A DNA stretch of 64,000 bases from Hydrogenophaga sp. GTDB taxonomy: Bacteria; Pseudomonadota; Gammaproteobacteria; Burkholderiales; Burkholderiaceae_C. Below, piece after piece: positions 26,338 through 35,942 of this stretch. The stretch's first letter is position 1; every line of letters starts with the position of its first letter. The stretch spans positions 1 to 64,000 of the forward strand of contig JAEUOT010000050.1 of the NCBI GenBank assembly GCA_016790705.1, given 5' to 3'. Made by a program: the position numbers and the translations under genes. The notes under the pieces were generated by a model. That model ran no database searches, was not told the origin of the DNA, and was given only the letters and a program-made list of their open reading frames with translations.

Positions 26338-26755
26338 AGCGGTAGCTGTTGAGCAGGATGCTGGTCTCGGTGCCGCGAATCCCGCTGATGAGCCGGACAC
26401 GCTCCAGCGCCTTCGACAGCTCCGCCATCGAGCCGACGTCCAGCTCGGCCAGCAGATCCCAGCGCCCGTTGGTGTCGTGCAGCGCCGCCACCGCCGGTTC
26501 GCCGAGTAGGCTGGCGATCACCAGCCGGGTCTGATTGCCCTCGACCAGCACCCCCATCCAGGCGCGGATGCGTTCGGTCTGCGCCTCGGGTCTGAGGCGC
26601 ACCGTGTAGCCCACGATCACCTGCGTGTCTTCGAGCTTGCGCAAGCGGTTGGTGACGGTGCCACGCGAGACCTTGAGCTTGTGCGCCAGGTCGGCCACCG
26701 ACAGGCGAGCGTCCTGCCGCAGCAGGGCGATAAGTTGCTGGTCCAGGTCATCCAT
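26336..26755 (-). CDS. Lrp/AsnC-family transcription regulator
   Basis: A 139-residue regulator. The N-terminal helix-turn-helix is LSVADLAHKLKVSRGTVTNR, and a RAM-type ligand-sensing domain follows (IRAWMGVLVEGNQTRL onwards). The start at 26755 (MDDLDQQLIALLRQDARLSV) fits the family; the upstream in-frame extension covers the promoter and was rejected. It is divergent from ornithine cyclodeaminase, so it is the probable local regulator responding to ornithine, arginine or proline. Confidence 0.92.
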   Translation of the reverse strand: MDDLDQQLIALLRQDARLSVADLAHKLKVSRGTVTNRLRKLEDTQVIVGYTVRLRPEAQTERIRAWMGVLVEGNQTRLVIASLLGEPAVAALHDTNGRWDLLAELDVGSMAELSKALERVRLISGIRGTETSILLNSYR

Positions 26756-26895
26756 GATCGAAACGCCATTCAAGTCTGCCGAATTGACAGATTTTCTGCC
26801 AATTACGTAAAACATTGCCACTTTTCATTGCCGTCTCCGGTCTGCACACTGCCTGCTCCCCCAGTCATTGCCTGGGCTGCCCGCCGGAGACAACC
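26756..26895. promoter_or_regulatory. divergent control region, Lrp-type regulator / ornithine cyclodeaminase
   Basis: AT-rich in an otherwise GC-rich window. It holds the direct repeats TCTGCC(G)AATT near 26776 and 26795 and ATTGCC at 26814 and 26827, which could be stacked Lrp-type half sites. TTGACA at 26784-26789 is a good -35 element on the plus strand; the -10 is less clear (TAAAAC near 26808). Confidence 0.45.
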
Positions 26896-28038
26896 ATGAA
26901 GACCACTGTCCACAACCCCGATCTCGCCCGCTTCGTGGAAGCCGGCACGCTCTACCTCAGCGCCCCCGACGCCGCCGAGCTGGTGCGCCGCCACGGCGTC
27001 ACCCCCTGCATCGAAGCCATCGCGGCCAACATCCGTGCCGACTTCCTGCGCTGGGCCGACTTCGACAAGACCGCCCGGGTGGCCGCGCATTCCGACGTCG
27101 GCGTGATCGAACTGATGCCGGTGGCCGACGCGCAGCGCTACAGCTTCAAGTACGTCAACGGCCACCCGGGCAACACGCGTCTGGGCCTGTCGACCGTAAT
27201 GGCGTTTGGGGTTCTGGCCGATGTCGACACAGGCGCACCGTTGTTCCTGAGCGAACTGACGCTGACCACCGCGCTGCGCACCGCCGCCATGTCGGCCCTG
27301 GCGGCGAAGGTGCTGGCCCGGCCGGACAGCCGCGTGATGGCGCTGATCGGCAACGGCGCGCAGAGCGAGTTCCAGGCCCTCGCTTTTGCTCACATGGTCG
27401 GCATCACCGAACTGCGTCTCTACGACATCGACCCCGCGGCCAGCGCCAAGCTGGTGGACAACCTGCAGGGCAGTGGCCTGCGCGTGACCGTCTGCGCCAG
27501 CACGGCCGAGGCAGTGCGGGGCGCCGACATCGTGACCACGGTGACCGCCGACAAGCGCAACGCGCTCATCCTCACACCCGAGATGATCGAGCCGGGCGTG
27601 CACCTGAACGCCGTGGGCGGCGACTGCCCGGGAAAGACCGAACTGCACGGCGACATCCTGGAAGCGGCCAAGGTGTTCGTCGAGTACGAACCCCAGTCGC
27701 GCATCGAGGGCGAGATCCAGCACAAAACCGCCGACTTCGCCGTCACCGAGTTCTGGCAGGTGCTGCGCGGCGAACGCAGCGGCCGCGACCACGCCGGGCA
27801 GATCACCGTGTTCGACTCGGTCGGTTTCGCGCTGGAGGACTTCTCCGCCCTGCGCTTCATGCACGACACCGCGGTCCGGTTGGCGATGGGCGAGCGCATC
27901 GCACTCGTCCCTGTCCTGTCCGACCCGAAGAACCTGTTCGGTTCGCTGCGGGCGACCCCTACCGGCGTCAGGAGTCCGCAGGTCCTTCCGGCAGTGGACG
28001 CACCCGCACCTGATCGATGCGGCGCCCTTCGAGTTTGA
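26896..28038 (+). CDS. ornithine cyclodeaminase (Mu-crystallin family)
   Basis: NAD-dependent enzyme of 380 residues that converts ornithine to proline and ammonia. The start at 26896 gives MKTTVHNPDLARFVEAGTLY. The substrate region SFKYVNGHPGNTRLGLSTVM and Rossmann motif VMALIGNGAQSEFQALAFAH are diagnostic, with HLNAVGGDCPGKTEL and EYEPQSRIEGEIQ further on. Relatives usually end near DPKNLFGSL; here about 29 extra residues follow, in a stretch that overlaps the end of the convergent CorC-type gene by 71 bases. The extension has no family resemblance and probably arose by loss of the ancestral stop. Confidence 0.93.
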   Translation: MKTTVHNPDLARFVEAGTLYLSAPDAAELVRRHGVTPCIEAIAANIRADFLRWADFDKTARVAAHSDVGVIELMPVADAQRYSFKYVNGHPGNTRLGLSTVMAFGVLADVDTGAPLFLSELTLTTALRTAAMSALAAKVLARPDSRVMALIGNGAQSEFQALAFAHMVGITELRLYDIDPAASAKLVDNLQGSGLRVTVCASTAEAVRGADIVTTVTADKRNALILTPEMIEPGVHLNAVGGDCPGKTELHGDILEAAKVFVEYEPQSRIEGEIQHKTADFAVTEFWQVLRGERSGRDHAGQITVFDSVGFALEDFSALRFMHDTAVRLAMGERIALVPVLSDPKNLFGSLRATPTGVRSPQVLPAVDAPAPDRCGALRV

Positions 28039-29266
28039 TCACCTCGAACCGCCATCCCGCACCGTCCACATGCTCGCCCTGCGCGAGCAGGCGCCCCGCC
28101 TCGCTCTGCATCAGACCGGCGACGGTGTTGTAGCGTCCCTTGTCCTCATCGGGCAAGGCGTCGATGCCCAGCCGGGCCTTGAGTTCCGCCACCGGCATCG
28201 CCCCGTCGATCCGCCACGATCCGTCCTCCAGCTTGGTGGCCCAGGCATCGACCGGTCGCTCCGGCGAGAGCTCACCGGTGATCGCTTCCAGCAGGTCCAT
28301 CGGCGTGAGCAGCCCCTGCACCACACCGTATTCGTCCACCACGAACACCATGCGCGTGGCCCGTGCACGGAACTGTTCGAGCAGTTCCATGCCGCTCAGG
28401 GTCTCGGGCACAAAGACCGCCGGCGCGGCATGTCCGGCGATCGCGTCGTTCGCCCCCGATTCGCGCAAGGTCAGCAGGCGCGGCAGATGAATGACACCCA
28501 CCACATCGTCCAGCCCTCCCCGGCACACCGGGAACCACGAGTGCCCCGACGCCCAGGCCTTCTGCGCCGCCTCAGCCACCGTATCGGCCGCATCCAGCCA
28601 ATCGATGTCGGCGCGGGGCACCATGATCGAGATCAGCTGACGATCGTCCAGCAGGAACACGTTGCGCACCATCTGGTGCTCGTGCGCCTCGATGATGCCC
28701 GCGTCCACGCCCTCTTCCAGGCTGGCGTTGATCTCCTCTTCGGTCACGTACTGTTGCGCGTTGGCGTTGATGCGCAGCAGCTTGAGTACCCATTGCGTCG
28801 TGTGCGTCAGCAGCCAGACGAAGGGTTTGGCCGCCTTGGCGACATAGGCCATGGGACGCGAGATCCAGCGGGCCACGGTTTCGGGATACAGCTGACCGAT
28901 CCGCTTGGGCACCAGCTCACCGAAGACGATCGTCACGAAGGTGATCACCGCGACCACGATGCCGGTCGCCAGCCCTTGTGCGGTACCGGCCGTCACGCCC
29001 CAGCCGACCAGCGATTCGGCCAGTCCGTCACTGAACGCGGCCTCGCCGACGATGCCGTTGAGCATGCCGATCGACGTGATGCCCACCTGCACCGACGACA
29101 GAAACTGGGTGGGTTGTTCCATCAGCCGCAAGGCGGTCTGCGCGCCCTTGTCCCCCGCTTCCGCCATCGCCGCCAGACGGGCCTTTCGGCTGGCCGCCAA
29201 CGACATCTCGGACATGGCGAACGCGCCATTGAGCAGCGTGAGGAAGAGAATCAGCAGGGTATCCAT
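27968..29266 (-). CDS. CorC/HlyC-type CNNM-CBS membrane protein
   Basis: A 432-residue protein with an N-terminal CNNM (DUF21) membrane domain. It starts MDTLLILFLTLLNGAFAMSE and contains FGELVPKRIGQLYPE. A paired CBS domain follows (IMVPRADIDWLDAADTVAEA and FVVDEYGVVQGLLTPMDLLE), then a C-terminal CorC_HlyC domain (NTVAGLMQSEAGRLLAQGEH). The family acts in magnesium/cobalt efflux or tolerance; the older hemolysin label is not supported. The start at 29266 faces the apaH start nine bases away, so promoters of the two genes must lie inside each other's coding region. Confidence 0.92.
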   Translation of the reverse strand: MDTLLILFLTLLNGAFAMSEMSLAASRKARLAAMAEAGDKGAQTALRLMEQPTQFLSSVQVGITSIGMLNGIVGEAAFSDGLAESLVGWGVTAGTAQGLATGIVVAVITFVTIVFGELVPKRIGQLYPETVARWISRPMAYVAKAAKPFVWLLTHTTQWVLKLLRINANAQQYVTEEEINASLEEGVDAGIIEAHEHQMVRNVFLLDDRQLISIMVPRADIDWLDAADTVAEAAQKAWASGHSWFPVCRGGLDDVVGVIHLPRLLTLRESGANDAIAGHAAPAVFVPETLSGMELLEQFRARATRMVFVVDEYGVVQGLLTPMDLLEAITGELSPERPVDAWATKLEDGSWRIDGAMPVAELKARLGIDALPDEDKGRYNTVAGLMQSEAGRLLAQGEHVDGAGWRFEVIKLEGRRIDQVRVRPLPEGPADS

Positions 29267-29275
29267 AATCAGGCG

Positions 29276-30103
29276 ATGGCACTTTACCTGATCGGCGATG
29301 TGCAGGGCTGCGACGACGCCCTGGCCCGCCTGCTGCAACGCATCGAGTTCTCTGCGAGCCGCGACACGCTGGTGTTGCTGGGTGATCTGGTCAACCGCGG
29401 ACCGCAGTCGCTGGCGGTGCTGCGGCGGCTGATCGCAATGGAAGGCGCAGCGCACTGTCTGCTAGGCAACCACGACCTGCACCTGCTGGCGGTTGCACAC
29501 GGGGTCCGAAAGCCGCACCGCAGCGACACGCTGGATGACGTGCTGAACGCACCGGACCGGGACAGGCTGCTAGACTGGTTGCGCGCCCGCCCGCTGGCCC
29601 TGCAGATGGAGGGCTGGCTGATGGTGCACGCTGGCGTCCTGCCACAGTGGGATGTTCCGCAGACGCTGTCGCTGGCACGGGAACTGGAGGCCGAACTGCG
29701 GGGGGCGGACTGGGGCGTGTTCCTGCACAACATGTATGGCAACCGTCCCGACCGCTGGAACGACGGCCTGCGCGGGATCGACCGGCTGCGCGTGATCGTG
29801 AACGCACTGACACGGCTGCGCTTTTGCAGCGTCGACGGTGTGATGGAGTTCGAGACCAAGGACAGCGCCGCGTCAGCCCCGGAGGGGTTCATACCGTGGT
29901 TCGAGGTGCCTGGCCGGCTCAGCGAGGGGCAGCGCATCGCTTTCGGTCACTGGTCGACGCTGGGCGATGTCCGGCGAACCAATCTGCTGGCGCTGGACAC
30001 GGGCTGCGTCTGGGGGGGCTGCCTGACCGCTGCGCGGGTATCGGGCAAGAGCGTCGAGCGCCTCAGCGTGGACTGCGTCCAGGCCCAGAAACCCGGCGCC
30101 TGA
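29276..30103 (+). CDS. apaH: symmetrical bis(5'-nucleosyl)-tetraphosphatase
   Basis: A 275-residue calcineurin-like phosphoesterase that hydrolyses Ap4A to two ADP. Metal-site motifs are in order: LIGDVQGC near residue 5, LLGDLVNRGPQS near 35, LLGNHDLHLLAV near 62, MVHAGVLPQW near 115, and GHWSTLGDV. The start at 29276 begins MALYLIGDVQGCDDALARLL. It converges on rhlE with a seven-base gap. Confidence 0.95.
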   Translation: MALYLIGDVQGCDDALARLLQRIEFSASRDTLVLLGDLVNRGPQSLAVLRRLIAMEGAAHCLLGNHDLHLLAVAHGVRKPHRSDTLDDVLNAPDRDRLLDWLRARPLALQMEGWLMVHAGVLPQWDVPQTLSLARELEAELRGADWGVFLHNMYGNRPDRWNDGLRGIDRLRVIVNALTRLRFCSVDGVMEFETKDSAASAPEGFIPWFEVPGRLSEGQRIAFGHWSTLGDVRRTNLLALDTGCVWGGCLTAARVSGKSVERLSVDCVQAQKPGA

Positions 30104-30110
30104 GGCCGGA

Positions 30111-31571
30111 TCAGGACTCGTTGTCGACCGGCGCCGCCGCTTTGAAGAGCGCAGGCAGCTTCTTGCGGGTCTTGATGTTGGGCGAGAGACGACCGGACGC
30201 GGGCTTGGCCGTCGACTCCCATTCCGGCACGGCATCGGGCGCCGTGCTGGCCTCGTAGGGCCGATCGAACAAGGGATCGGCGGGCGGACGCGGCGCGCGG
30301 GCGGGCCGTCGATCCTCACGCGGCTCGCGACTCTCGCGGGCCTGACGGATCTCGCGTCGGCCCTCGTCATCGCCACCGGAGCGCCAGGCGCGCTGACCAT
30401 CGTTGAAATGCCCCGCCGGTCGCTTGTCGGCCTCCAGCTCCAGCGCTTCGAGCTCGAACTTCTTGCCGATCAGCTTTTCGATGTCGGCCATCAGACGGGT
30501 GTCCTTGCCGCTGACGAAGGACACGGCCAGACCCGATGCGCCGGCTCGCCCCGTGCGGCCGATGCGGTGCACATAGTCCTCGGCGTTGAACGGGATGTCG
30601 AAGTTGAACACCGCCGGCACGTCCTTGATGTCCAGGCCCCGCGCTGCCACGTCGGTACACACCAGCAGGTCGACCTGACCCTGCTTGAAGGCGTCCAGCG
30701 CCTTCAGCCGCTCGTCCTGGCTCTTGTCGCCGTGCAGCGCGGTGGTCTTGAGACCCTCGCGTTCGAGCGAACGCGCCAGACGCGCACAGCCGAGCTTGCT
30801 GTTGACGAAGACGAAGGCCTGCGTCACGCCGCGCTCTTTGACAATCTGCTTGAGCGTCTGACGCTTGTCGTCGTCGTCGACGCGGTAGAAATGCTGCTCC
30901 ACCGTGGAGGCGGTGGCATTCGAACGCGCAACCTCGATAGTGATCGGATCCTGCAGATAGCTGCTGGCCAGACGCTTGATCTCGGGCGAGAAGGTGGCCG
31001 AGAACAGCAGCGTGGTCCGGGTCTTGGGCAGGTAGGAAAGGATGCGCTGCAGGTCCGGCAGGAAGCCGATGTCCAGCATGCGGTCGGCCTCGTCGAGCAC
31101 CACGTACTCGACCTGGTTGAGCACGCAGTTCTTGGCTTCGATGTGGTCGAGCAGACGGCCCGGCGTTGCCACCAGCACCTCCACGCCCTTCTTGAGTTCG
31201 AGCGTCTGCGGCTTCATGTCCATGCCGCCGAACACGACGGTGCTGCGCAACTGCGTGTACTTGGCGTACTGCTTGATCTGGTCGGCCACCTGGTCGGCCA
31301 GTTCGCGCGTGGGCAGCAGCACCAAGGCACGCACCGGGTGACGGGCCGGCGAAGTGGACGCGTTCTCATGCTTGAGCATGCGCTGCAGCAAGGGCAGAGA
31401 GAACGCTGCGGTCTTGCCGGTGCCGGTCTGTGCAGCGCCCATCACGTCACGCCCCTGCAGCACGACCGGAATGGCCTGTGCCTGGATGGGCGTCATGCTT
31501 TCGTAGCCCATCTCGCCGATGGCACGGGCAAGGTTGGGCGAAAGCTGGAGTTCGGAAAAGGATTGGGTCAT
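30111..31571 (-). CDS. rhlE: DEAD-box ATP-dependent RNA helicase, RhlE type
   Basis: A 486-residue RNA helicase. The Q motif is SFSELQLSPNLARAIGEMGY, Walker A AQTGTGKTAAF, DEAD box VVLDEADRMLDIGF, SAT motif LLFSATFSPEI and motif VI HRIGRTGRAGASG. After the helicase core (about 380 residues) comes a basic, disordered Arg-rich tail including REIRQARESREPREDRRPAR. It has a role in RNA remodelling, ribosome assembly or degradosome work at low temperature. The tail is typical for beta-proteobacterial RhlE. Confidence 0.94.
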   Translation of the reverse strand: MTQSFSELQLSPNLARAIGEMGYESMTPIQAQAIPVVLQGRDVMGAAQTGTGKTAAFSLPLLQRMLKHENASTSPARHPVRALVLLPTRELADQVADQIKQYAKYTQLRSTVVFGGMDMKPQTLELKKGVEVLVATPGRLLDHIEAKNCVLNQVEYVVLDEADRMLDIGFLPDLQRILSYLPKTRTTLLFSATFSPEIKRLASSYLQDPITIEVARSNATASTVEQHFYRVDDDDKRQTLKQIVKERGVTQAFVFVNSKLGCARLARSLEREGLKTTALHGDKSQDERLKALDAFKQGQVDLLVCTDVAARGLDIKDVPAVFNFDIPFNAEDYVHRIGRTGRAGASGLAVSFVSGKDTRLMADIEKLIGKKFELEALELEADKRPAGHFNDGQRAWRSGGDDEGRREIRQARESREPREDRRPARAPRPPADPLFDRPYEASTAPDAVPEWESTAKPASGRLSPNIKTRKKLPALFKAAAPVDNES

Positions 31572-31642
31572 GGGACTACGGAGTAACCCTGTATTGTCTC
31601 ACCTTGCCCATCGAAGCCCAAATCCGGGTCCCCCTGCGGCGC

Positions 31643-32560
31643 TCAGAGGTTCCGGGTGTTGAACGTGTCACAGGCCTTGACGCTGCCGGTCTCCAGCCCC
31701 TGGTGGAACCAGCGCTGGCGCTGCTCGCTGGAGCCGTGCGTGAAACTGTCGGGCACCGCGTAGCCCTGGCTGTTCTTCTGCAGGGTGTCGTCGCCGATGG
31801 CCGCGGCAGCGGTCAACGCCTCCTCGATGTCGCCGGGCTCCAGGATCGCCTTGCTCTTGTGGTTGTGATGGGCCCAGATGCCGGCGAAGCAATCCGCCTG
31901 CAACTCCAGCCGCACCGACAGCGCGTTGTATTCACGTTCGCTCATGCGCTGACGCGCCTGCTCGACCTTGGCCGTCAGCCCCATCAGATTCTGGACGTGG
32001 TGTCCCACCTCATGCGCGATCACGTAGGCCTGTGCGAAATCGCCAGGGGCACCGAGCTGGCGGCGCATCGTTTCGTAGAACGCCAGGTCGATGTAGACCT
32101 TCTGGTCGCCGGGGCAATAGAACGGGCCCATGGCGGACTGGCCGGCACCGCAGGCGGTGCGGGTCACCCCGCGGTAGAGCACCAGATGCGGCTGCTCGTA
32201 GTGGGCTCCGCTTTGCTGAAACACGGCGCCCCACACGTCCTCGGTGCCCGCCAGCACCGACGACACAAAGCGCCCCATTTCATCGGACGGATGCTCGGTC
32301 GTGCCCGAAGGCGCAGGAGCGGTCTGCGTCGCATCGGTCATCAGTTCACCGCCGCCGCTGAGCGCACCCAGGATGGTCATGGGATTGATGCCGAAGATCC
32401 AGCCGGCAATCAGCGCGATCACGATGGTGCCGAACCCGAGGCCACGACCGCCGACCCGGCGCGGTGCGCCGCCGCCACCGCCGAACATGCCCCCCATGCC
32501 GCCGGACTGGTCACGCAGGTCCTCGACGTTGTCGGACTGGCGGTTGTTTTCCCATTTCAT
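31643..32560 (-). CDS. YpfJ-type neutral zinc metallopeptidase
   Basis: A 305-residue membrane-anchored protein of the KPN_02809/YpfJ family. An N-terminal Gly-rich region (SGGMGGMFGGGGGAPR) precedes one membrane segment (GTIVIALIAGWIFGINPMTI). The zinc site is VIAHEVGHHVQNLMG (HExxH) near residue 178, and an FCPGDQK-like motif (FYCPGDQKVYIDL) precedes it. The end SSEQRQRWFHQGLETG is conserved. The substrate is unknown. It precedes the desaturase terminator region and has its own 72-base gap to rhlE. Confidence 0.9.
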   Translation of the reverse strand: MKWENNRQSDNVEDLRDQSGGMGGMFGGGGGAPRRVGGRGLGFGTIVIALIAGWIFGINPMTILGALSGGGELMTDATQTAPAPSGTTEHPSDEMGRFVSSVLAGTEDVWGAVFQQSGAHYEQPHLVLYRGVTRTACGAGQSAMGPFYCPGDQKVYIDLAFYETMRRQLGAPGDFAQAYVIAHEVGHHVQNLMGLTAKVEQARQRMSEREYNALSVRLELQADCFAGIWAHHNHKSKAILEPGDIEEALTAAAAIGDDTLQKNSQGYAVPDSFTHGSSEQRQRWFHQGLETGSVKACDTFNTRNL

Positions 32561-32624
32561 CGCGCTGCTCCTCGGGATGGCCGCACACGCGGCCAGCGCC
32601 CATTATGCAAACGAAAGTCCCAGC

Positions 32625-32649
32625 AAAAAGCGCTGCCGGAGCAGCGCTT
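32625..32649 (-). terminator. rho-independent terminator after the desaturase
   Basis: Read on the minus strand, stem AAGCGCTGC-TCCG-GCAGCGCTT continues into a short T-run (TTT). It lies 25 bases after the desaturase stop codon and 64 before the metallopeptidase start. Confidence 0.8.
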
Positions 32650-32673
32650 GCGAAAGTACCGGACTTGAGGACT

Positions 32674-33777
32674 TCAGGCCACAGCGGGCTTGAAATCACT
32701 GGTCGGCTGGCCCTGGAAATCGGTCCAGCAGCGGCGGGTGAAATCGTAGAGCTTGCACTTGCGCGCGGTCTCGAAGTACCAGCGCCAGGAGAAGCGCTGG
32801 ATGATGATGCGGCCGGGCAGCGTGTCTTCCAGCAGCTTCTGCGCGTTCTTGAGCTTGTACAGCGGCACGCTCATGTCCACGTGGTGGGCGGTGTGCTCCA
32901 TGATGTGGTGCATCAGGGCGCCGATCTTCATCGGGAAGGTCAGGTGCACCGTGGTCGAGACAAACGGCGCGGCCTTGGCCCAGGCGTGCTTGTCGTCGTG
33001 CCATTGCACGGCGGTGTGGGTGTGGTGCACGTAGACCACGAATCCGATCATCGCGTTCCAGAACAGGAACGGCACCACGAAGCCGTAACCCACCAGCGCC
33101 CAGGCGGACTGGTCGGTGCCATAGGCGGCGGCGATCAGCGCAGCGATCCACAGCACGGCATAGACGGTCACATAGACACCATCGCGCGTGAACTCCGGAC
33201 GGCTGGTGCCCATGTAGGTCTTGCGCGGGAAATACATGCGGTTCCACCACATCTCGACCAGGTAGTACAGCGCCGGCCCCCAGCCGCTGCGGTAGATGCG
33301 CTCCATGAGGCGGCGACCGGGTGTGAGGCCTTCGAATTCTTCCTTGGTCAGCGGCGCCCAGACGAAATCAACCCCCTTGAGGTTGGTGTAGCCGTGGTGC
33401 ACCACGTTGTGGCCGACTTCCCACAGGCTGTAGGGCGTCAGCGACGGGATCATGGCAATCCGGCCGAGGATGCGGTTGAGGCCACGGTGCGGGGTGTAGC
33501 TCTGGTGGCAAGCGTCGTGGCCGATGATGAACAGACGCCCGATCACGAAACCTGCGGCCAGACCGCACAGCAGCTTGGCCCACCAGGCATCCAGGGCCAC
33601 CGTGCCGATGATCAGGGCCAGAAAGACCAGCCAGTCGAGCGTCAGAAGGAACACGCCCATGGCCGTGCGCTGCGAGGCGATGGGTGTCAGCCAGCCGCGA
33701 ATCACCTTGCGGTGCGGCAGGGGTTGCCCGACGGGGATCGGCTCGGGCGTCGTCAGTACGGCGGAAGAATCGGACAT
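32674..33777 (-). CDS. membrane fatty acid desaturase
   Basis: A 367-residue di-iron desaturase that puts a double bond into membrane acyl chains. Three His boxes are visible: IIGHDACHQSYT near residue 92, VGHNVVHHGYTN near 129, and HHIMEHTAHHVD near 295. Hydrophobic pairs of helices lie between them. The start at 33777 (MSDSSAVLTTPEPIPVGQPL) is chosen by family fit; an upstream ATG adds a poorly conserved stretch. An inverted repeat CTGCCT/AGGCAG lies about 115 bases upstream (33891-33913) and could be an operator. Regiospecificity is unknown. Confidence 0.92.
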   Translation of the reverse strand: MSDSSAVLTTPEPIPVGQPLPHRKVIRGWLTPIASQRTAMGVFLLTLDWLVFLALIIGTVALDAWWAKLLCGLAAGFVIGRLFIIGHDACHQSYTPHRGLNRILGRIAMIPSLTPYSLWEVGHNVVHHGYTNLKGVDFVWAPLTKEEFEGLTPGRRLMERIYRSGWGPALYYLVEMWWNRMYFPRKTYMGTSRPEFTRDGVYVTVYAVLWIAALIAAAYGTDQSAWALVGYGFVVPFLFWNAMIGFVVYVHHTHTAVQWHDDKHAWAKAAPFVSTTVHLTFPMKIGALMHHIMEHTAHHVDMSVPLYKLKNAQKLLEDTLPGRIIIQRFSWRWYFETARKCKLYDFTRRCWTDFQGQPTSDFKPAVA

Positions 33778-33941
33778 GCTGGTCAGAAAAGGCGAACACC
33801 CGGCTGGCGGGCACCAAGCGTCGTCCAAAAATGCACCATTTCGGCGCAGAATTGGGCAAACCGTCTAATTTTATCGGCTTGCGATGAAATCTGCCTGACA
33901 GAAATCAAGGCAGAAAAACCGCTTCTCCCGCAGGCGCCGGT

Positions 33942-34511
33942 TCAGGTTTTCGGCAAGGTCACGCCGACCTGGCCCTGGTACTTGCCGCCTCGGTCCTTGT
34001 AGCTGGTCTCGCAGACCTCGTCGCTCTCGAAGAACAGCACCTGGGCGCAGCCTTCACCGGCGTAGATCTTGGCCGGCAGCGGCGTGGTGTTGGAGAACTC
34101 CAGCGTCACATAACCTTCCCACTCGGGCTCGAAGGGCGTGACGTTGACGATGATGCCGCAGCGCGCGTAGGTGCTCTTGCCCAGGCAGACGGTCAGCACG
34201 TTGCGCGGGATGCGGAAGTACTCCATGGTGCGCGCCAGCGCGAAGCTGTTGGGCGGGATGATGCAGACATCCGAGTTGATATCCACGAAGCTCTTCTCGT
34301 CGAAGTTCTTCGGGTCGACCACCGAGCTGTAGACGTTGGTGAAGACCTTGAATTCCGGTGCGCAGCGGATGTCGTAGCCGTAGCTGCTGGTGCCGTAGCT
34401 GACGATCTTCTGGCCCGCGGCGTTCTGCCGGATCTGGCCCGGTTCGAAGGGCTCGATCATGCCGTGCTGCTCGGCCATGCGGCGGATCCATTTGTCGCTC
34501 TTGATGCTCAT
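33942..34511 (-). CDS. dcd: dCTP deaminase
   Basis: A 189-residue enzyme converting dCTP to dUTP for thymidylate synthesis. The start [20 protein letters not shown] and conserved stretches [37 protein letters not shown] (with the catalytic Glu in [20 protein letters not shown]) and [20 protein letters not shown] are diagnostic. It lies 59 bases after the guanine deaminase start of reading, on the same strand, but probably has its own control. Confidence 0.96.
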   Translation of the reverse strand: MSIKSDKWIRRMAEQHGMIEPFEPGQIRQNAAGQKIVSYGTSSYGYDIRCAPEFKVFTNVYSSVVDPKNFDEKSFVDINSDVCIIPPNSFALARTMEYFRIPRNVLTVCLGKSTYARCGIIVNVTPFEPEWEGYVTLEFSNTTPLPAKIYAGEGCAQVLFFESDEVCETSYKDRGGKYQGQVGVTLPKT

Positions 34512-34570
34512 GTGTGTGCTCCGGTTGCCCGCGATTGTAGGCAGGGCACCGACGCTGCCCTTGAGCGTGG

Positions 34571-35845
34571 TCAGGCCGTCACGGTCCGGGTGACCAGGCG
34601 GTCGTCACCCAGCACGATCAGCGCAAACAGCAGCTCGTCCAGCGAATCCGCCTGCGCCATCTTGCGCGCCAGCAGCGGCGTCGCCTTCGGGTTCAGCACC
34701 ACGAAGTCGGCCTCGTGCCCCGGTGTGAGGTTGCCGACCACGCCGTCCAGCCCCAGTGCCCGCGCGGCGCCGGCCGTGTGCTGCCACCAGAGTTGCCCGG
34801 GCGTGAGGCTCAGGCCCGGCTTGGTGTGGCCCTCGCGGCCCACGTAATAGGCGGCGAGCATGGTGTGGAAGGGCGAAAAGCTGGTGCCGCCACCCACGTC
34901 GCTGGCCAGGCCGTAGCGCATGCCGGCGGCGTCCGCTGCCGCGTAATCGAAGAAGCCGCTGCCCAGAAACAGGTTGCTGGTCGGGCTGACGGCGGCGGAC
35001 GCGCCGGTCTCGCGCATCAGGATCCGGTCGTGGGCGTCCAGGTGGATGCAGTGGGCATAGACCGCACGCTCACGCAGCAGACCGACATCGCCGTACACGC
35101 CCAGGTAACTGCGCGCCTGCGGGTACAGCTCGGCCACCCAGCGAACCTCGTCAAGGTTCTCGGCCACATGGGACTGGATCCAGACATCGCCGTACTTCGC
35201 CGCCAGCTCGCCCGCGCCACGCAACTGGGCCTCACTGCTGGTGGGCGCAAAGCGCGGCGTGATGGCATAGCCCAACCGGTCCACCCCGTGCCAGCGGCGG
35301 ATCAGATCCTCGGTGTCCACCAGGCTCTGTTCAGTCTGGTCGCGCACACCGTCGGGACTGTGCCGGTCCTGCAGCACCTTGCCGGTGATGAAGCGCAGGC
35401 CGCGCGCCTGCGCCGACTCGAAGGCCGCATGGACCGACTCGGGGTGCGAGGTGGCGAAGGTCAGTGCGGTGGTCACGCCATGGCGCGCCAGTTCGTCAAA
35501 AAAGAAGTCGGCCACGCCACGGGCATAGGCCTGGTCGGCGAAGCGGCTTTCATGGGGGAAGGTGTAGTTCTCCAGCCAGGGCAACAAACCGGCGGCCGGG
35601 GCGCCGATCACGTCGGTCTGCGGGTAGTGCACGTGCAGATCGATGAAGCCTGGCGCGATCAGGTGGCCGCGCAGGTCCTCCACCGCCACGCCGGGAAAGC
35701 GCCCGATCAGGGCGTCGTGGCTGCCTGCGGCGCGCACCACCTTGCGACCGGTGGCGTCGGGGCCGACCACCAGCAGTCCGTCGGTTTCATACAGCGGCTG
35801 GTGATCATCGCCAAAGCGGAGAAGGGCGGCTCGGTAGGCTTTCAT
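34571..35845 (-). CDS. guaD: guanine deaminase
   Basis: A 424-residue amidohydrolase that turns guanine into xanthine and ammonia. The metal-binding motif is [20 protein letters not shown] near residue 70, followed by [15 protein letters not shown], which is specific to the family. Later metal ligands are [14 protein letters not shown] and [13 protein letters not shown], with the Asp in [15 protein letters not shown]. Its product is the substrate of XdhAB encoded at 45-49 kb, and it closes the purine cluster on this side. Confidence 0.94.
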   Translation of the reverse strand: MKAYRAALLRFGDDHQPLYETDGLLVVGPDATGRKVVRAAGSHDALIGRFPGVAVEDLRGHLIAPGFIDLHVHYPQTDVIGAPAAGLLPWLENYTFPHESRFADQAYARGVADFFFDELARHGVTTALTFATSHPESVHAAFESAQARGLRFITGKVLQDRHSPDGVRDQTEQSLVDTEDLIRRWHGVDRLGYAITPRFAPTSSEAQLRGAGELAAKYGDVWIQSHVAENLDEVRWVAELYPQARSYLGVYGDVGLLRERAVYAHCIHLDAHDRILMRETGASAAVSPTSNLFLGSGFFDYAAADAAGMRYGLASDVGGGTSFSPFHTMLAAYYVGREGHTKPGLSLTPGQLWWQHTAGAARALGLDGVVGNLTPGHEADFVVLNPKATPLLARKMAQADSLDELLFALIVLGDDRLVTRTVTA

Positions 35846-35942
35846 GACGGGCGAAGCTTATCCGCCGATGACACCACGCACATACCGGGCGCCGAATAAA
35901 CCCCATGGCAACGCGCTTCCCGTCACATCCGTGGAGCGCGGA

